This document shows positions 47,558-55,452 of a stretch of DNA of 64,000 bases, in pieces (positions within the stretch are counted from its first letter, which is position 1; each line of letters starts with the position of its first letter). The notes under the pieces were generated by a model. That model did not search any database, had not been told where the DNA came from, and saw only the letters and a program-made list of their open reading frames with translations. The position numbers and the translations under genes are program-made. Location: positions 146,999-210,998 of the forward strand of contig JAKOVW010000052.1 in NCBI GenBank assembly GCA_029781865.1, given 5' to 3'. The stretch comes from Bacteroidota bacterium. Lineage in GTDB: Bacteria; Bacteroidota; Bacteroidia; Chitinophagales; Saprospiraceae.

Positions 47558-48781
47558 ATGAATATAAATGAATTAAGAGAACTTCAAATTGATTTTGAAA
47601 AACTAAAACTTGAAGTCAAATCTGAATTTAAACACATAAACTCAGTTAGAAAAAAATTTGTAAAGGATTATCCTTTGAACAAAATAACACTAATGACAAA
47701 AGATGATTTTGTTATTGGCAAGGGGAACTCTTCATTTTGTAACAGAATGGAAAACGAATTAAATGGATGGGGAAACATTCACGGCAGTCCAGCTATTAAA
47801 TTTGGTTTGTATTTTGGAAAACTTGGAGAAGATAAGGATAGGAAATACCGAATTGGGAAAAAGAGCTTTGGAATAAATGAAAACAATGCACTTTCAAATA
47901 TTCTGAATTCTATAAAAGAGTTAATTGAAAATCCTGACGATATTGAATTATTAAAATCAAATCCAATCTCACCAATGTTCAAGGGCAAAATATTATCAGT
48001 CTATCACCCTGACAAATTTCTAAACATTTTTTCGGCAAGCCACTTGAATTACTTTATAAATTTATTAGGATTAGATAATACAAGTAAAAGTGAATTAGAC
48101 AAACAATTTGTATTGCTAAATTTTAAAAATAAGGATTTAGTAATGAAAAGTTGGAGTAATTATGAATTTGCAAAATTTTTGTACACATCATTTAAAAATC
48201 CTAATGATGAAATAAAAGAAAATAAATTGTCAAAAGAGCTAAAACGGTATAAAGAAAAGGACTTTCCACCAATTGAAAAATTAAAAATAAAATTTGTAGA
48301 TTTGGTAACTGGCAACTCTGATAGCAAACCGAATAGTAACAAAAGAACTCCTGCTAAATTAGACTATTCAAATCGTTCAAAATCCAACAAAAGAATTGGG
48401 GACAGAGGAGAACAAATTGTTTTTAAAGCAGAAAAAGATTTTTTGATAAAAAATGGAAAAACAAAACTTGCTAAAATATTAGACAAAGTTTCAGAGACAG
48501 ATGACACACTTGGATATGATTTAATTTCTTACGATTTAGAGGGAAATAAAAAATATATTGAAATAAAAACAACTTTAAAGCCAATTGGTGAAAGCAATAT
48601 TTTTATAACTTCTCATGAAATTTCTAAAGCATTGGAACAAACAAACTATTTCATTTACATAGTTTATGAAGCAGGTTCAGAAGAACCGAAAATTTGGAAA
48701 ATTGAAGGTGATAAATTTTTAAATGATAAAAATGTAATTAAAGAACCAATATTATTTAAACTAAAATTCAAAACAAAATAA
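47558..48781 (+). CDS. Cassette 7a: nuclease with DUF3883-like C-terminal domain
   Basis: 407 residues in two parts. Residues 1-215 hold a block (VIGKGNSSFCNRMENELNGWGNIHGSPAIKFGLYFGK) like N-terminal regions found in restriction-type proteins. The C-terminal part is DUF3883-like: GDRGEQIVFKAEKDFL, then GYDLISYDLEGNKKYIEIKTT with D321, E335 and K337, the PD-(D/E)XK-type core. Such pairs of reader and nuclease are common in modification-dependent restriction; the function is inferred. It is followed after 4 bp by a cyclase-like gene, so the two are translated from one transcript within the same cassette. Confidence 0.65.
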   Translation: MNINELRELQIDFEKLKLEVKSEFKHINSVRKKFVKDYPLNKITLMTKDDFVIGKGNSSFCNRMENELNGWGNIHGSPAIKFGLYFGKLGEDKDRKYRIGKKSFGINENNALSNILNSIKELIENPDDIELLKSNPISPMFKGKILSVYHPDKFLNIFSASHLNYFINLLGLDNTSKSELDKQFVLLNFKNKDLVMKSWSNYEFAKFLYTSFKNPNDEIKENKLSKELKRYKEKDFPPIEKLKIKFVDLVTGNSDSKPNSNKRTPAKLDYSNRSKSNKRIGDRGEQIVFKAEKDFLIKNGKTKLAKILDKVSETDDTLGYDLISYDLEGNKKYIEIKTTLKPIGESNIFITSHEISKALEQTNYFIYIVYEAGSEEPKIWKIEGDKFLNDKNVIKEPILFKLKFKTK

Positions 48782-48785
48782 CTTT

Positions 48786-49619
48786 ATGACTGAAGAAGAA
48801 ATTCTTAAAAGAACCATAACGCCAGACGAAATCACGAAGAAAGCAATGTTAGATTTGAATAATGGCTTTAGAGGAAAGGCCGTTGTTGCATTTATTGATT
48901 TGTTAGGTTTTTCAGAAAAAATATCAAGCGAATGGTATGACGAATCCAATGACCCACTGTTAACGCTGTTAGAATTTAAATGCTTCTTGGAGATAATGGC
49001 TGAAAAAATAAAGACTATTCAATTTTATGATTATGGTGGGGAAAGGCTTTTGCAAGAAGTTAAAATACCTAGGATAGTAACAGTCTCTGATTCATTTATG
49101 TTCCTTTTACCACTTGACGAAACAAATGAACAAACGATTTTATGCTCTGTTCTTGGAGTAATTTCGCCTTGTTTAGATTTATGGCAGCTATGCATAGATA
49201 AAGGATTTACAATAAGAGGTGGAATTGAATATGGAAATCTTTATTATAACAATCTAGATATTGTTGGTGAAGCATTTTTAACTGCATATAAACTTGAATC
49301 AAAGATTGCTGTGAATTCAAGAATTATATTATCAAACAATATTAAGGAGATAATTAACAAAAATATTGATGGCATTCATAACTCTATACGAGATTATTTC
49401 TTAAGATTTCTTTATAAAGATAAAGATGGTTACCTTGCAATTAATCCTGTTATGAAACTAGCATACACTCCAAGTATTGCTGAACAATCATTAGCAAAAT
49501 TGATGGAGATTACTTCAAAAATTAAAGATCAGAAGATATTGTCTAAATATGATGATTTAATTGATAGGTTAAGAGCACAAGATTTAAATCTCCAAGATCG
49601 CAATATTTATGAAAATTAA
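48786..49619 (+). CDS. Cassette 7b: class III-like nucleotide cyclase domain protein
   Basis: 277 residues built on the class III cyclase fold. VVAFIDLLGFS carries D38 and RIVTVSDSFMFLLPL carries D102, the two metal-binding aspartates; RGGIEYG (R144), the GEAFLTAYKLES helix and R179 complete the core. The lone-domain layout with FID(I/L)LGFS and VSDS resembles the cyclases of Pycsar phage-defence systems, which make cCMP or cUMP. The usual effector (TIR or membrane) is absent; the coupled partner here is a nuclease. No N- or C-terminal regulatory domain is seen. Function is inference. Confidence 0.6.
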   Translation: MTEEEILKRTITPDEITKKAMLDLNNGFRGKAVVAFIDLLGFSEKISSEWYDESNDPLLTLLEFKCFLEIMAEKIKTIQFYDYGGERLLQEVKIPRIVTVSDSFMFLLPLDETNEQTILCSVLGVISPCLDLWQLCIDKGFTIRGGIEYGNLYYNNLDIVGEAFLTAYKLESKIAVNSRIILSNNIKEIINKNIDGIHNSIRDYFLRFLYKDKDGYLAINPVMKLAYTPSIAEQSLAKLMEITSKIKDQKILSKYDDLIDRLRAQDLNLQDRNIYEN

Positions 49620-49621
49620 AA

Positions 49622-49758
49622 CCGCTACTAACACGAAATTCACTCATTACCGCCAAAAGATCTTAATAATTCTCTTTTGATTTTTTTTGTTTAATAAAAT
49701 TTAATGCTTTATTTTTGGCTTCTGACATGTGGTGGGAATGCGTGTATACCAAATCCGT
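49622..49758 (+). repeat. attC-like site 7, interrupted by an IS element
   Basis: CGCTACTAAC near 49623-49632, palindrome arms CTCATTACCGCCAAAAG and GGCTTCTGACATGTGGTGGG, ending CCGT (49755-49758), where the IS begins. The rest of the core, GTTACCTGCC, resumes at 51455. Loop promoter: TTTTTTTTG, 20 nt, TATTTTTG (49710-49717). Confidence 0.8.
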
Positions 49759-51452
49759 CAAACTGTCTAAAAACTCACTGCTTTATGTTGAATACTTTTT
49801 ACCCAATTGTTTGTGTATAAATATGTAATTCGCCATCTTTATCTATGCAATACATTCAAGGTAAAGACAGAAATCAATGTGTTCTTTTTTCGGAATCCTT
49901 AGATAGCCTCGTTGATCAGGATCATGAAATTCGTTTTATTGATCTTTTTGTGGATTCAATTGATGTTGTTGAATTCGGATTTAAAATCAAATCCAGTTCT
50001 CTTGAAGGACGTCCTCCTTATCATCCGAAAGATTTGTTAAAGCTTTTTATTTATGGGTATCTGAATTCCATGCGGTCCTCCAGAATTCTCGAAAAAGAAT
50101 GCAAACGAAATGTGGAAGTCATGTGGCTCCTCAGGCAACTCGCTCCAGATCACAACACCATTAGCAATTTTCGCAGGGATAATGAAAAAGCAATTCGGAA
50201 AGTTTTCCGGCACACCGTTTCCATTGCCAAACATTTTGATCTAATCGGTGGCAAGCTCATTGCAGGAGACAGTACTAAACTAAGAGCTCAGAATTCTAAG
50301 AAGAATAACTTTAATGAAAAGAAGATAGCTCAACACCTGGAGTACATTGAGAAGAAACTTAATGATTATAATCAAGCCTTGGCCACTGCTGATGAAGATA
50401 ATAAGATTATTATTCAGCAAGAGATTGATAAACATACAGAACGAAAATTAAAGTACAATTCACTTCAGGATCAATTAGAACAGACTAATGAAAAACAAAT
50501 TAGTACTACTGATCCTGATAGCCGTCAGTTATTGGTTCGCAATAACATTACCGAAGTTGGTTATAATGTCCAGACCACAGTGGATGCCAAAAATATGATA
50601 ACCATCGATTATAAAGTGACTAACCAAAATGATTCCAAAGCAATGGGCTGCATGCTTCGAAGAGCTGAGGTTATTTTACAATCCAATGATTTTACCGCAC
50701 TCTACGACAAAGGATATCATACCGGATCTGAACTTAAAATAGGTTTTCAAAGGGGTATCGAACTTATGGTCGCAACTCCAGCTGTATCAAGCGTTGCTCC
50801 ACATCCTGATTTCAAAATGGATAAATTTCTTTATGATTCACAAAAGGATACTTACACTTGTCCCGCTGGACAAACCCTTACATCCAATGGAAATAACTAC
50901 ATTAAAAACAAAGAGCGATACTCTTATTACATCAAACACTATAAGACCAAAGCTTGCAGGAACTGTCCAGTAAAACATTTATGTACAAAAAATGAACGTG
51001 GTAGACTCATCGAAAGAAGTGAATACCAGGAATATTTAGATAAAAATAATGCCAACATCGAAGCCAATCCTAAAACTTATCAAAAACGGCAAGCCATCAT
51101 TGAGCATACTTATGGAATTGTAAAACGTCAATGGGGATTTTATTATATCATGACAAAGATTGGCAAAAGAAGGGCAAGTGCTGATGTAGGATTGATTTTC
51201 ACAGCATTTAATTTACGCCGAATTATGAATTTAGTTTCAAAAAACGAACTCAGAGTATTTCTCAAGCAATTTTGCCTTTCATTTTTATCTGAAATCGCTT
51301 TCAAATTCGAAACTATATTCACCAGGTCAGTAAATTATTTCATTCGCAAAATTCCACTGTCAAATATTTATTTCACCAAAGACCCTGTAAAGAAATCTGA
51401 ACTTGCATTTTAAGCATTATTTTTGCTAAAATGGTAGTTCTTAGACGGACTG
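49759..51452 (+). mobile_element. IS1182-family insertion sequence
   Basis: Ends are imperfect inverted repeats (CAAACTGTCTAAAAACT at the left, its partner CAGTCCGTCTAAGAACT read from the right; 13 of 17). CCGT flanks both sides (49755-49758 and 51453-51456), consistent with a 4-bp target duplication. It splits the recombination core of site 7 exactly at the point where attC recombination would cut. Confidence 0.85.
49845..51413 (+). CDS. IS1182-family transposase
   Basis: 522-residue DDE transposase of the DUF772/Tnp_1_6 architecture: N-terminal HPKDLLKLFIYGYLNSMRSSRILEKECKRNVEVMWLLRQLAPDHNTISNFRRDN is diagnostic. The catalytic Asp is in LIAGDSTKLRAQ, the second in ALYDKGYHTG and the Glu in IEHTYGIVKRQWGFYYI. 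A cysteine-rich zinc segment TCPAGQTL...CRNCPVKHLCTKNERGR precedes the C-terminal region. It appears intact. Confidence 0.95.
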   Translation: MQYIQGKDRNQCVLFSESLDSLVDQDHEIRFIDLFVDSIDVVEFGFKIKSSSLEGRPPYHPKDLLKLFIYGYLNSMRSSRILEKECKRNVEVMWLLRQLAPDHNTISNFRRDNEKAIRKVFRHTVSIAKHFDLIGGKLIAGDSTKLRAQNSKKNNFNEKKIAQHLEYIEKKLNDYNQALATADEDNKIIIQQEIDKHTERKLKYNSLQDQLEQTNEKQISTTDPDSRQLLVRNNITEVGYNVQTTVDAKNMITIDYKVTNQNDSKAMGCMLRRAEVILQSNDFTALYDKGYHTGSELKIGFQRGIELMVATPAVSSVAPHPDFKMDKFLYDSQKDTYTCPAGQTLTSNGNNYIKNKERYSYYIKHYKTKACRNCPVKHLCTKNERGRLIERSEYQEYLDKNNANIEANPKTYQKRQAIIEHTYGIVKRQWGFYYIMTKIGKRRASADVGLIFTAFNLRRIMNLVSKNELRVFLKQFCLSFLSEIAFKFETIFTRSVNYFIRKIPLSNIYFTKDPVKKSELAF

Positions 51453-51498
51453 CCGTTACCTGCCATTTATCTGAATTTTCAAATAGAATTAAACAAAG

Positions 51499-52137
51499 AT
51501 GAGCAAATCTTATCAAGAGGAATTAAATAAGTATGCTTCTTGCATGGAAGAAATTAAATTGCGTGTTAACACAATTTTGCTTATTTTAGATAAAAAAAAT
51601 TCAACCGGATATAAATATACCGACGTGGAATTTATTTGTTTACAATTTAGAAAAATTCTAGAACTAATCGCCTTGGCCAATTTAGTTTCAAATAAAGAAG
51701 AGTATTCTCAGAAGCATTCTAATTTTGTTAATCATTATCACGCTAAACATATCCTAAGAGACATAGAAAAAATAAATCCAAATTTTTATCCAATTCCAAC
51801 GATTCAAATTGTTGACCCAAAAACAAAAAAAGTAACTCAAACAGTAAATTTGGAAAGGGGTTTTCTAACAAAAGACGAATTTCTTTTTGTATATGATGAG
51901 TGCGCAGAATTGTTGCATGCCGAAAACCCATTCTCAGAAAAGAGAAATATAGATAAATATTTTAAAAAATTTAAAGACTGGATACCTAAAATTATCAATT
52001 TACTTAAACATCATCAATTACAGTTAATCGACATAAATAAACAAATTTGGGTAGTTATGAATTCTGGCACTGACAAAAAGGTTAGAGCATTTTTATTTGA
52101 AAAAATAGGTAAAGTTGGCGAAGTGGATTTAGAATAA
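51499..52137 (+). CDS. Cassette 8: helical protein of unknown function
   Basis: 212 residues with amphipathic helices; blocks YTDVEFICLQFRKILELIALANLVSNKEEYSQ and YDECAELLHAENPFSEKRNIDKYF are the only distinctive features. It could belong to the broad HEPN-like helical group, but the RX4-6H catalytic motif is not clear. Not recognised. The unit starts GTTACCTGCC (51455) and ends GGCAGGTAAT. Confidence 0.6.
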   Translation: MSKSYQEELNKYASCMEEIKLRVNTILLILDKKNSTGYKYTDVEFICLQFRKILELIALANLVSNKEEYSQKHSNFVNHYHAKHILRDIEKINPNFYPIPTIQIVDPKTKKVTQTVNLERGFLTKDEFLFVYDECAELLHAENPFSEKRNIDKYFKKFKDWIPKIINLLKHHQLQLIDINKQIWVVMNSGTDKKVRAFLFEKIGKVGEVDLE

Positions 52138-52145
52138 AAAAAAAC

Positions 52146-52278
52146 GGCAGGTAATATTGTATACACTCTACCCCGCGGCAATTTTTTTTTTTCACTTTTT
52201 GATTTCAAGTAAAACAAATTTTCTTATCTTAGCACTCTCCAAGTTGCGGGGCAGAGTGTATACTTCACCGTTGGCAGC
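52146..52278 (+). repeat. attC-like site 8
   Basis: GGCAGGTAAT (52146-52155), then GTATACACTCTACCCCGC pairs with GCGGGGCAGAGTGTATAC (17 of 18), ending GTTGGCAGC (52270-52278). The loop has a near-miss promoter, TATCTTAG (52225-52232). The most perfect stem in the array. Confidence 0.85.
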
Positions 52279-52341
52279 AAGCTAAAAGAAACTTATCTAT
52301 TTAAACTCTCATTAATACCTGCAATACTAAAAATTCAGTTA

Positions 52342-52743
52342 ATGATAAAAGGTACACAACTCATCAATGAAGCAATTGCAGGATTAAATTATTTATCTCA
52401 AAAATTAGAATCAAAGGAGTTTAATGAGGGAATCATTGGCCCGGTAACAAGTACATTATTTCTAATTATACTAATGCTTCATTCTGAATACAAGAAAATG
52501 CCCAGTGATCAGATGATTCTGAAGGACTATTATCAATACTGTACAAATGATAAAGCTAATGACTTCACAATGATTGGCATTATGAGACACTCGTTAGCCC
52601 ATAGTGAGTTCATTTTTCAAATTAATTCCTTAAAATTTATTTGCAGCAAATTCGGTAACCTTGATCTCCCATATTCTGCTTTAGCATCATTAACTAACAA
52701 AATGCTTTTAATTTATAATAAATTGATTGCAACGCAGAATTGA
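52342..52743 (+). CDS. Cassette 9: HEPN-like protein (RX4H)
   Basis: 133 residues, helical. IGIMRHSLAHSEF contains R82-x4-H87, the catalytic pattern of HEPN ribonucleases, and the surrounding hydrophobic helices (IGPVTSTLFLIILMLHSEY, LPYSALASLTNKMLLIYNKL) fit. HEPN proteins are often toxins of toxin-antitoxin pairs (with a MNT antitoxin), but no MNT partner is present. The unit starts GTTGGCAGC and ends GTCGCCAAC. Confidence 0.6.
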   Translation: MIKGTQLINEAIAGLNYLSQKLESKEFNEGIIGPVTSTLFLIILMLHSEYKKMPSDQMILKDYYQYCTNDKANDFTMIGIMRHSLAHSEFIFQINSLKFICSKFGNLDLPYSALASLTNKMLLIYNKLIATQN

Positions 52744-52804
52744 ACCTGATAAGTTTAGCTAATTCGCTGAATATCAAATTCGTGAAACGCAAAGCAATTT
52801 GCCC

Positions 52805-52945
52805 GTCGCCAACAAGGCATACATCCTACAGCGCCTTTTGTCTTATATCATTCTCTTTTAATTTTTTCCGATAATAGAATATTATTTTGCTACTTTTGGA
52901 TGCTGAATCTTGGCGGTGCAGCGTCTACGCTAATCCGTAAGCGGC
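52805..52945 (+). repeat. attC-like site 9 (with internal promoter)
   Basis: GTCGCCAAC (52805-52813), arm GGCATACATCCTACAGCGCC against TGGCGGTGCAGCGTCTACGC, ending GTAAGCGGC (52937-52945). Loop promoter: TTTTTTCCG, 20 nt, TACTTTTG (52891-52898). Confidence 0.85.
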
Positions 52946-52959
52946 AACCAATTTAAATT

Positions 52960-53649
52960 ATGGAATTCAAACTAAATTTTAGAAATAATAAAGGTACTGA
53001 CCAAGAACTGCTAGATGATATTAAACGTGTCGCATCGCAGCTAGGACTTCCAAGTTTAACAACTAAAGATTATGATGAAAATGGAAAATATGCTTCTTCT
53101 ACAATTTCTAAAAGATTTCGGAATTGGAATAACGCTCTTGAAAAAGCTGGTTTGGAAATATCTTATATTCCAAGTATTTCAATAAATGAGCTATTTGAAA
53201 ATCTTGAATCTATATGGATAAAACTTGGTAGACAACCGACTAGACGTGAAATGAAAAAGCCTCTTTCAAAATACTCAGAAGGTGCATACGTAAGAAAATT
53301 TGGATCTTGGACTAAGTCTTTGGAATCATTCGTTGATTTTATAAATTCTGACTTACATGAAAATTCGACAATTCAAGCTGAAGAACCTGCGATAATAAAT
53401 AACACTAAACCTGAAATAATATACAAACACAAAACCAAAAGATCGCCAAGTGAAAGATTAAAGGTACAAGTATTAATGAGGGATGGCAATAAATGCAGAC
53501 TTTGTGGAATTATAGTCACCGGAGATAATATTCATTTTGATCATATATTACCTTGGTCAAAGGGTGGTGAGACTGTTTTAGAAAACCTTCAAGTACTTCG
53601 CGAAACTCATAATATTGCTAAAGGTGACATTGAGTATGATAAAATATAG
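52960..53649 (+). CDS. Cassette 10a: HNH endonuclease with homing-endonuclease-associated repeats
   Basis: C-terminal HNH domain: MRDGNKCRLCG (C179, C182), FDHILPWSKGG (H195) and ENLQVLRETHNIAKGD, the full metal-finger arrangement. The N-terminal half has two related ~55-residue units (DDIKRVASQLGLPSLTTKDYDENGKYASSTISKRFRNWNNALEKAGL and NLESIWIKLGRQPTRREMKKPLSKYSEGAYVRKFGSWTKSLESFVDFI) that resemble the homing-endonuclease-associated (HNR) repeat, a DNA-binding module. Intein or intron sequences are absent, so it is a free enzyme, possibly defensive. Confidence 0.8.
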   Translation: MEFKLNFRNNKGTDQELLDDIKRVASQLGLPSLTTKDYDENGKYASSTISKRFRNWNNALEKAGLEISYIPSISINELFENLESIWIKLGRQPTRREMKKPLSKYSEGAYVRKFGSWTKSLESFVDFINSDLHENSTIQAEEPAIINNTKPEIIYKHKTKRSPSERLKVQVLMRDGNKCRLCGIIVTGDNIHFDHILPWSKGGETVLENLQVLRETHNIAKGDIEYDKI

Positions 53650-53722
53650 TGCATTGAAAATGAGTATACCAAAGCCTTTACCGGCGAGTAAAAAGTTATT
53701 TAAAATATCAGGGGTGAATTTA

Positions 53723-54538
53723 ATGCTAACAGAAATTGTATATTTTCATATTTTACTAATTCTTTTGGGTTGCTCTACAGCTCCTGAAAACTTTTTAACT
53801 AATAGATTCTTCAAAGATTTAAATAATTCAATTACAAATAAATCTCAATTAGAAGAGTTCAAGAATTTACCAATCGATTCTGCTGTATTGAATTATAATA
53901 GATTTGATGGAATATTTCAGAAACCAATTGAAAATTTATTTAAAGACAGCTTGTATAGATCAAAATTCGAGACTGGTTGTTTGACAAACAAGTTAAGTTT
54001 AAATGAACCTCAAGATGGATATGTCCTTGCAGCGATGTATCATAAATCACTAAACAGTAAGCCATTTGATATTACGGCTTTGAAAAATCATTATTATCCA
54101 TTGTATTTGAGGAAACAAGTACTCAATCAGGATTACAACATAAACACAGCGCTTGAAAATGATTGTTTTGTCAAAGAACTTACAGTCATTAAATCCCGGC
54201 TTGAAAATACAATTGAAAGAATAGAATATCCCGATGCTTATTTAATCATAAGTGCTTCTAACCCAGAATGCAATAAAAATGTTGAATATACTGAAGTCTA
54301 TAACGAAACTTTGTTTAAATACCTCGAAAAAAAACCTAACCAAATTGTAGAACTATTACAACTTGGAAACTACGGCGAAATACCTTTAAAAATAATATTG
54401 GAAAATCTTCAAAACCCAATTAATGATCAGATTGATATCAATCGAGTAATAAATAATATAAAAGCCTTAGAAAATTCTTCTATCAGGGAGAGAATACTTG
54501 AATCGCTGAGAATTGCAAAGAATAAATATGGCAAATGA
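53723..54538 (+). CDS. Cassette 10b: lipoprotein of unknown function
   Basis: Signal and lipobox visible: MLTEIVYFHILLILLGCS, then ~255 hydrophilic residues with a cysteine pair (FETGCLTNKLS, ASNPECNKNVEY) and helices. The frame stays open to 53615 and overlaps the HNH gene, but the ATG at 53723 gives a sensible lipoprotein. No family recognised. It shares the cassette with the HNH enzyme, which is unusual for a one-gene-per-cassette array. Confidence 0.6.
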   Translation: MLTEIVYFHILLILLGCSTAPENFLTNRFFKDLNNSITNKSQLEEFKNLPIDSAVLNYNRFDGIFQKPIENLFKDSLYRSKFETGCLTNKLSLNEPQDGYVLAAMYHKSLNSKPFDITALKNHYYPLYLRKQVLNQDYNINTALENDCFVKELTVIKSRLENTIERIEYPDAYLIISASNPECNKNVEYTEVYNETLFKYLEKKPNQIVELLQLGNYGEIPLKIILENLQNPINDQIDINRVINNIKALENSSIRERILESLRIAKNKYGK

Positions 54539-54588
54539 CGGGGAATTCCAAAATAAATATTTCTTCCCAGTATGAGCACGAGAAGAGG

Positions 54589-54730
54589 CCCGCCTGTAAA
54601 ACAGCATAAACTCCACACCACCAAGTAGCTGAAATCATTCTCTTTTTATTTATTCGGTAATGAGAAACATATTTTTTACTTTTGGCTGCGAAAGGTTTGG
54701 GCGCAGCATAAATGCTAATCCGTTAGCGGC
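54589..54730 (+). repeat. attC-like site 10, partly degenerate (with internal promoter)
   Basis: CGCCTGTAAA near 54591, arm CATAAACTCCACACCACCAA against GGGCGCAGCATAAATGC, ending CCGTTAGCGGC (54720-54730). Pairing is weaker than at other sites. Loop promoter: TATTCG, 20 nt, TACTTTTG (54677-54684). Confidence 0.75.
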
Positions 54731-54759
54731 AATACAAAAGGATAATAAAACATTTATAT

Positions 54760-55422
54760 ATGGATAAAAATGAGCTTTTGAATCATTTAGACGAACAACT
54801 TTATTTTCTTCAAAAGTCTATTAATGATTATGATCAAAATGAAATCGAGGCTAAAAGAGCGGCGACTATAATTAGAACTCTGGTACATGATACACAAAAT
54901 TCGACCTCATTATTGAACATGTTGAATGCCAAGAATATTGAGTTTATAGATACGAACGCTCCTAAAAATGCTTTTGCAAATTGGAAATTAAGTGGTGTTG
55001 GAATGACTGGAGGCAATATTTTTTTACAGAATACTCCATACGTGGGTCTTGTAGGTAAGGAGCTAACAGGCAGCCCAGATGGGATAATAATTAGCTATAC
55101 TCCAATTTACAAAAACTGGGATAAAGTTGATCGTAAGATTGACTTCAATAGTTGGTGGAATGCTGAAATTTATGACAATAGAAGCGGAGATTCCCTTTCA
55201 AGGAAAGGATTAGTATTAAATATCGCAAATAAAGATGGTGGTGCACATATTGACAATCTTACAAAACAATATAGCTCATTCAAGACTGCTAATGTTTTAC
55301 AATTTAAAGTTGATGGTAATTTACAGGGCTTTGATAACATCCCTGCTTATCCTGCTGTTATGCAAATCGCATGGGAGCTACTATATTCAATTAAAGATGA
55401 ATTAGCAAATATCAAGAAATAA
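54760..55422 (+). CDS. Cassette 11a: protein of unknown function (220 aa)
   Basis: Helical N-terminal part KNELLNHLDEQLYFLQKSINDYDQNEIEAKRAATIIRTLVHDTQNSTSLLNMLNAKNIEFIDTN, then a beta-rich middle (NIFLQNTPYVGLVGKELTG, NSWWNAEIYDNRSGDSLSRKGLVLNIANKDGGAHID). I have a general impression of similar unnamed proteins in integron cassettes, but no function. The unit starts GTTAGCGGC (54722). Confidence 0.65.
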   Translation: MDKNELLNHLDEQLYFLQKSINDYDQNEIEAKRAATIIRTLVHDTQNSTSLLNMLNAKNIEFIDTNAPKNAFANWKLSGVGMTGGNIFLQNTPYVGLVGKELTGSPDGIIISYTPIYKNWDKVDRKIDFNSWWNAEIYDNRSGDSLSRKGLVLNIANKDGGAHIDNLTKQYSSFKTANVLQFKVDGNLQGFDNIPAYPAVMQIAWELLYSIKDELANIKK

Positions 55423-55426
55423 TACT

Positions 55427-55442
55427 GTCGCCAACGTGTTGC
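55427..55442 (+). repeat. Remnant recombination core between cassette 11 genes
   Basis: GTCGCCAACGTGTTGC joins an R-type core identical to that of site 9 (GTCGCCAAC) to a short inverted partner, with no palindrome between. It suggests that a complete site was lost here by deletion. Confidence 0.4.
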
Positions 55443-55452
55443 AATTAAGTAT

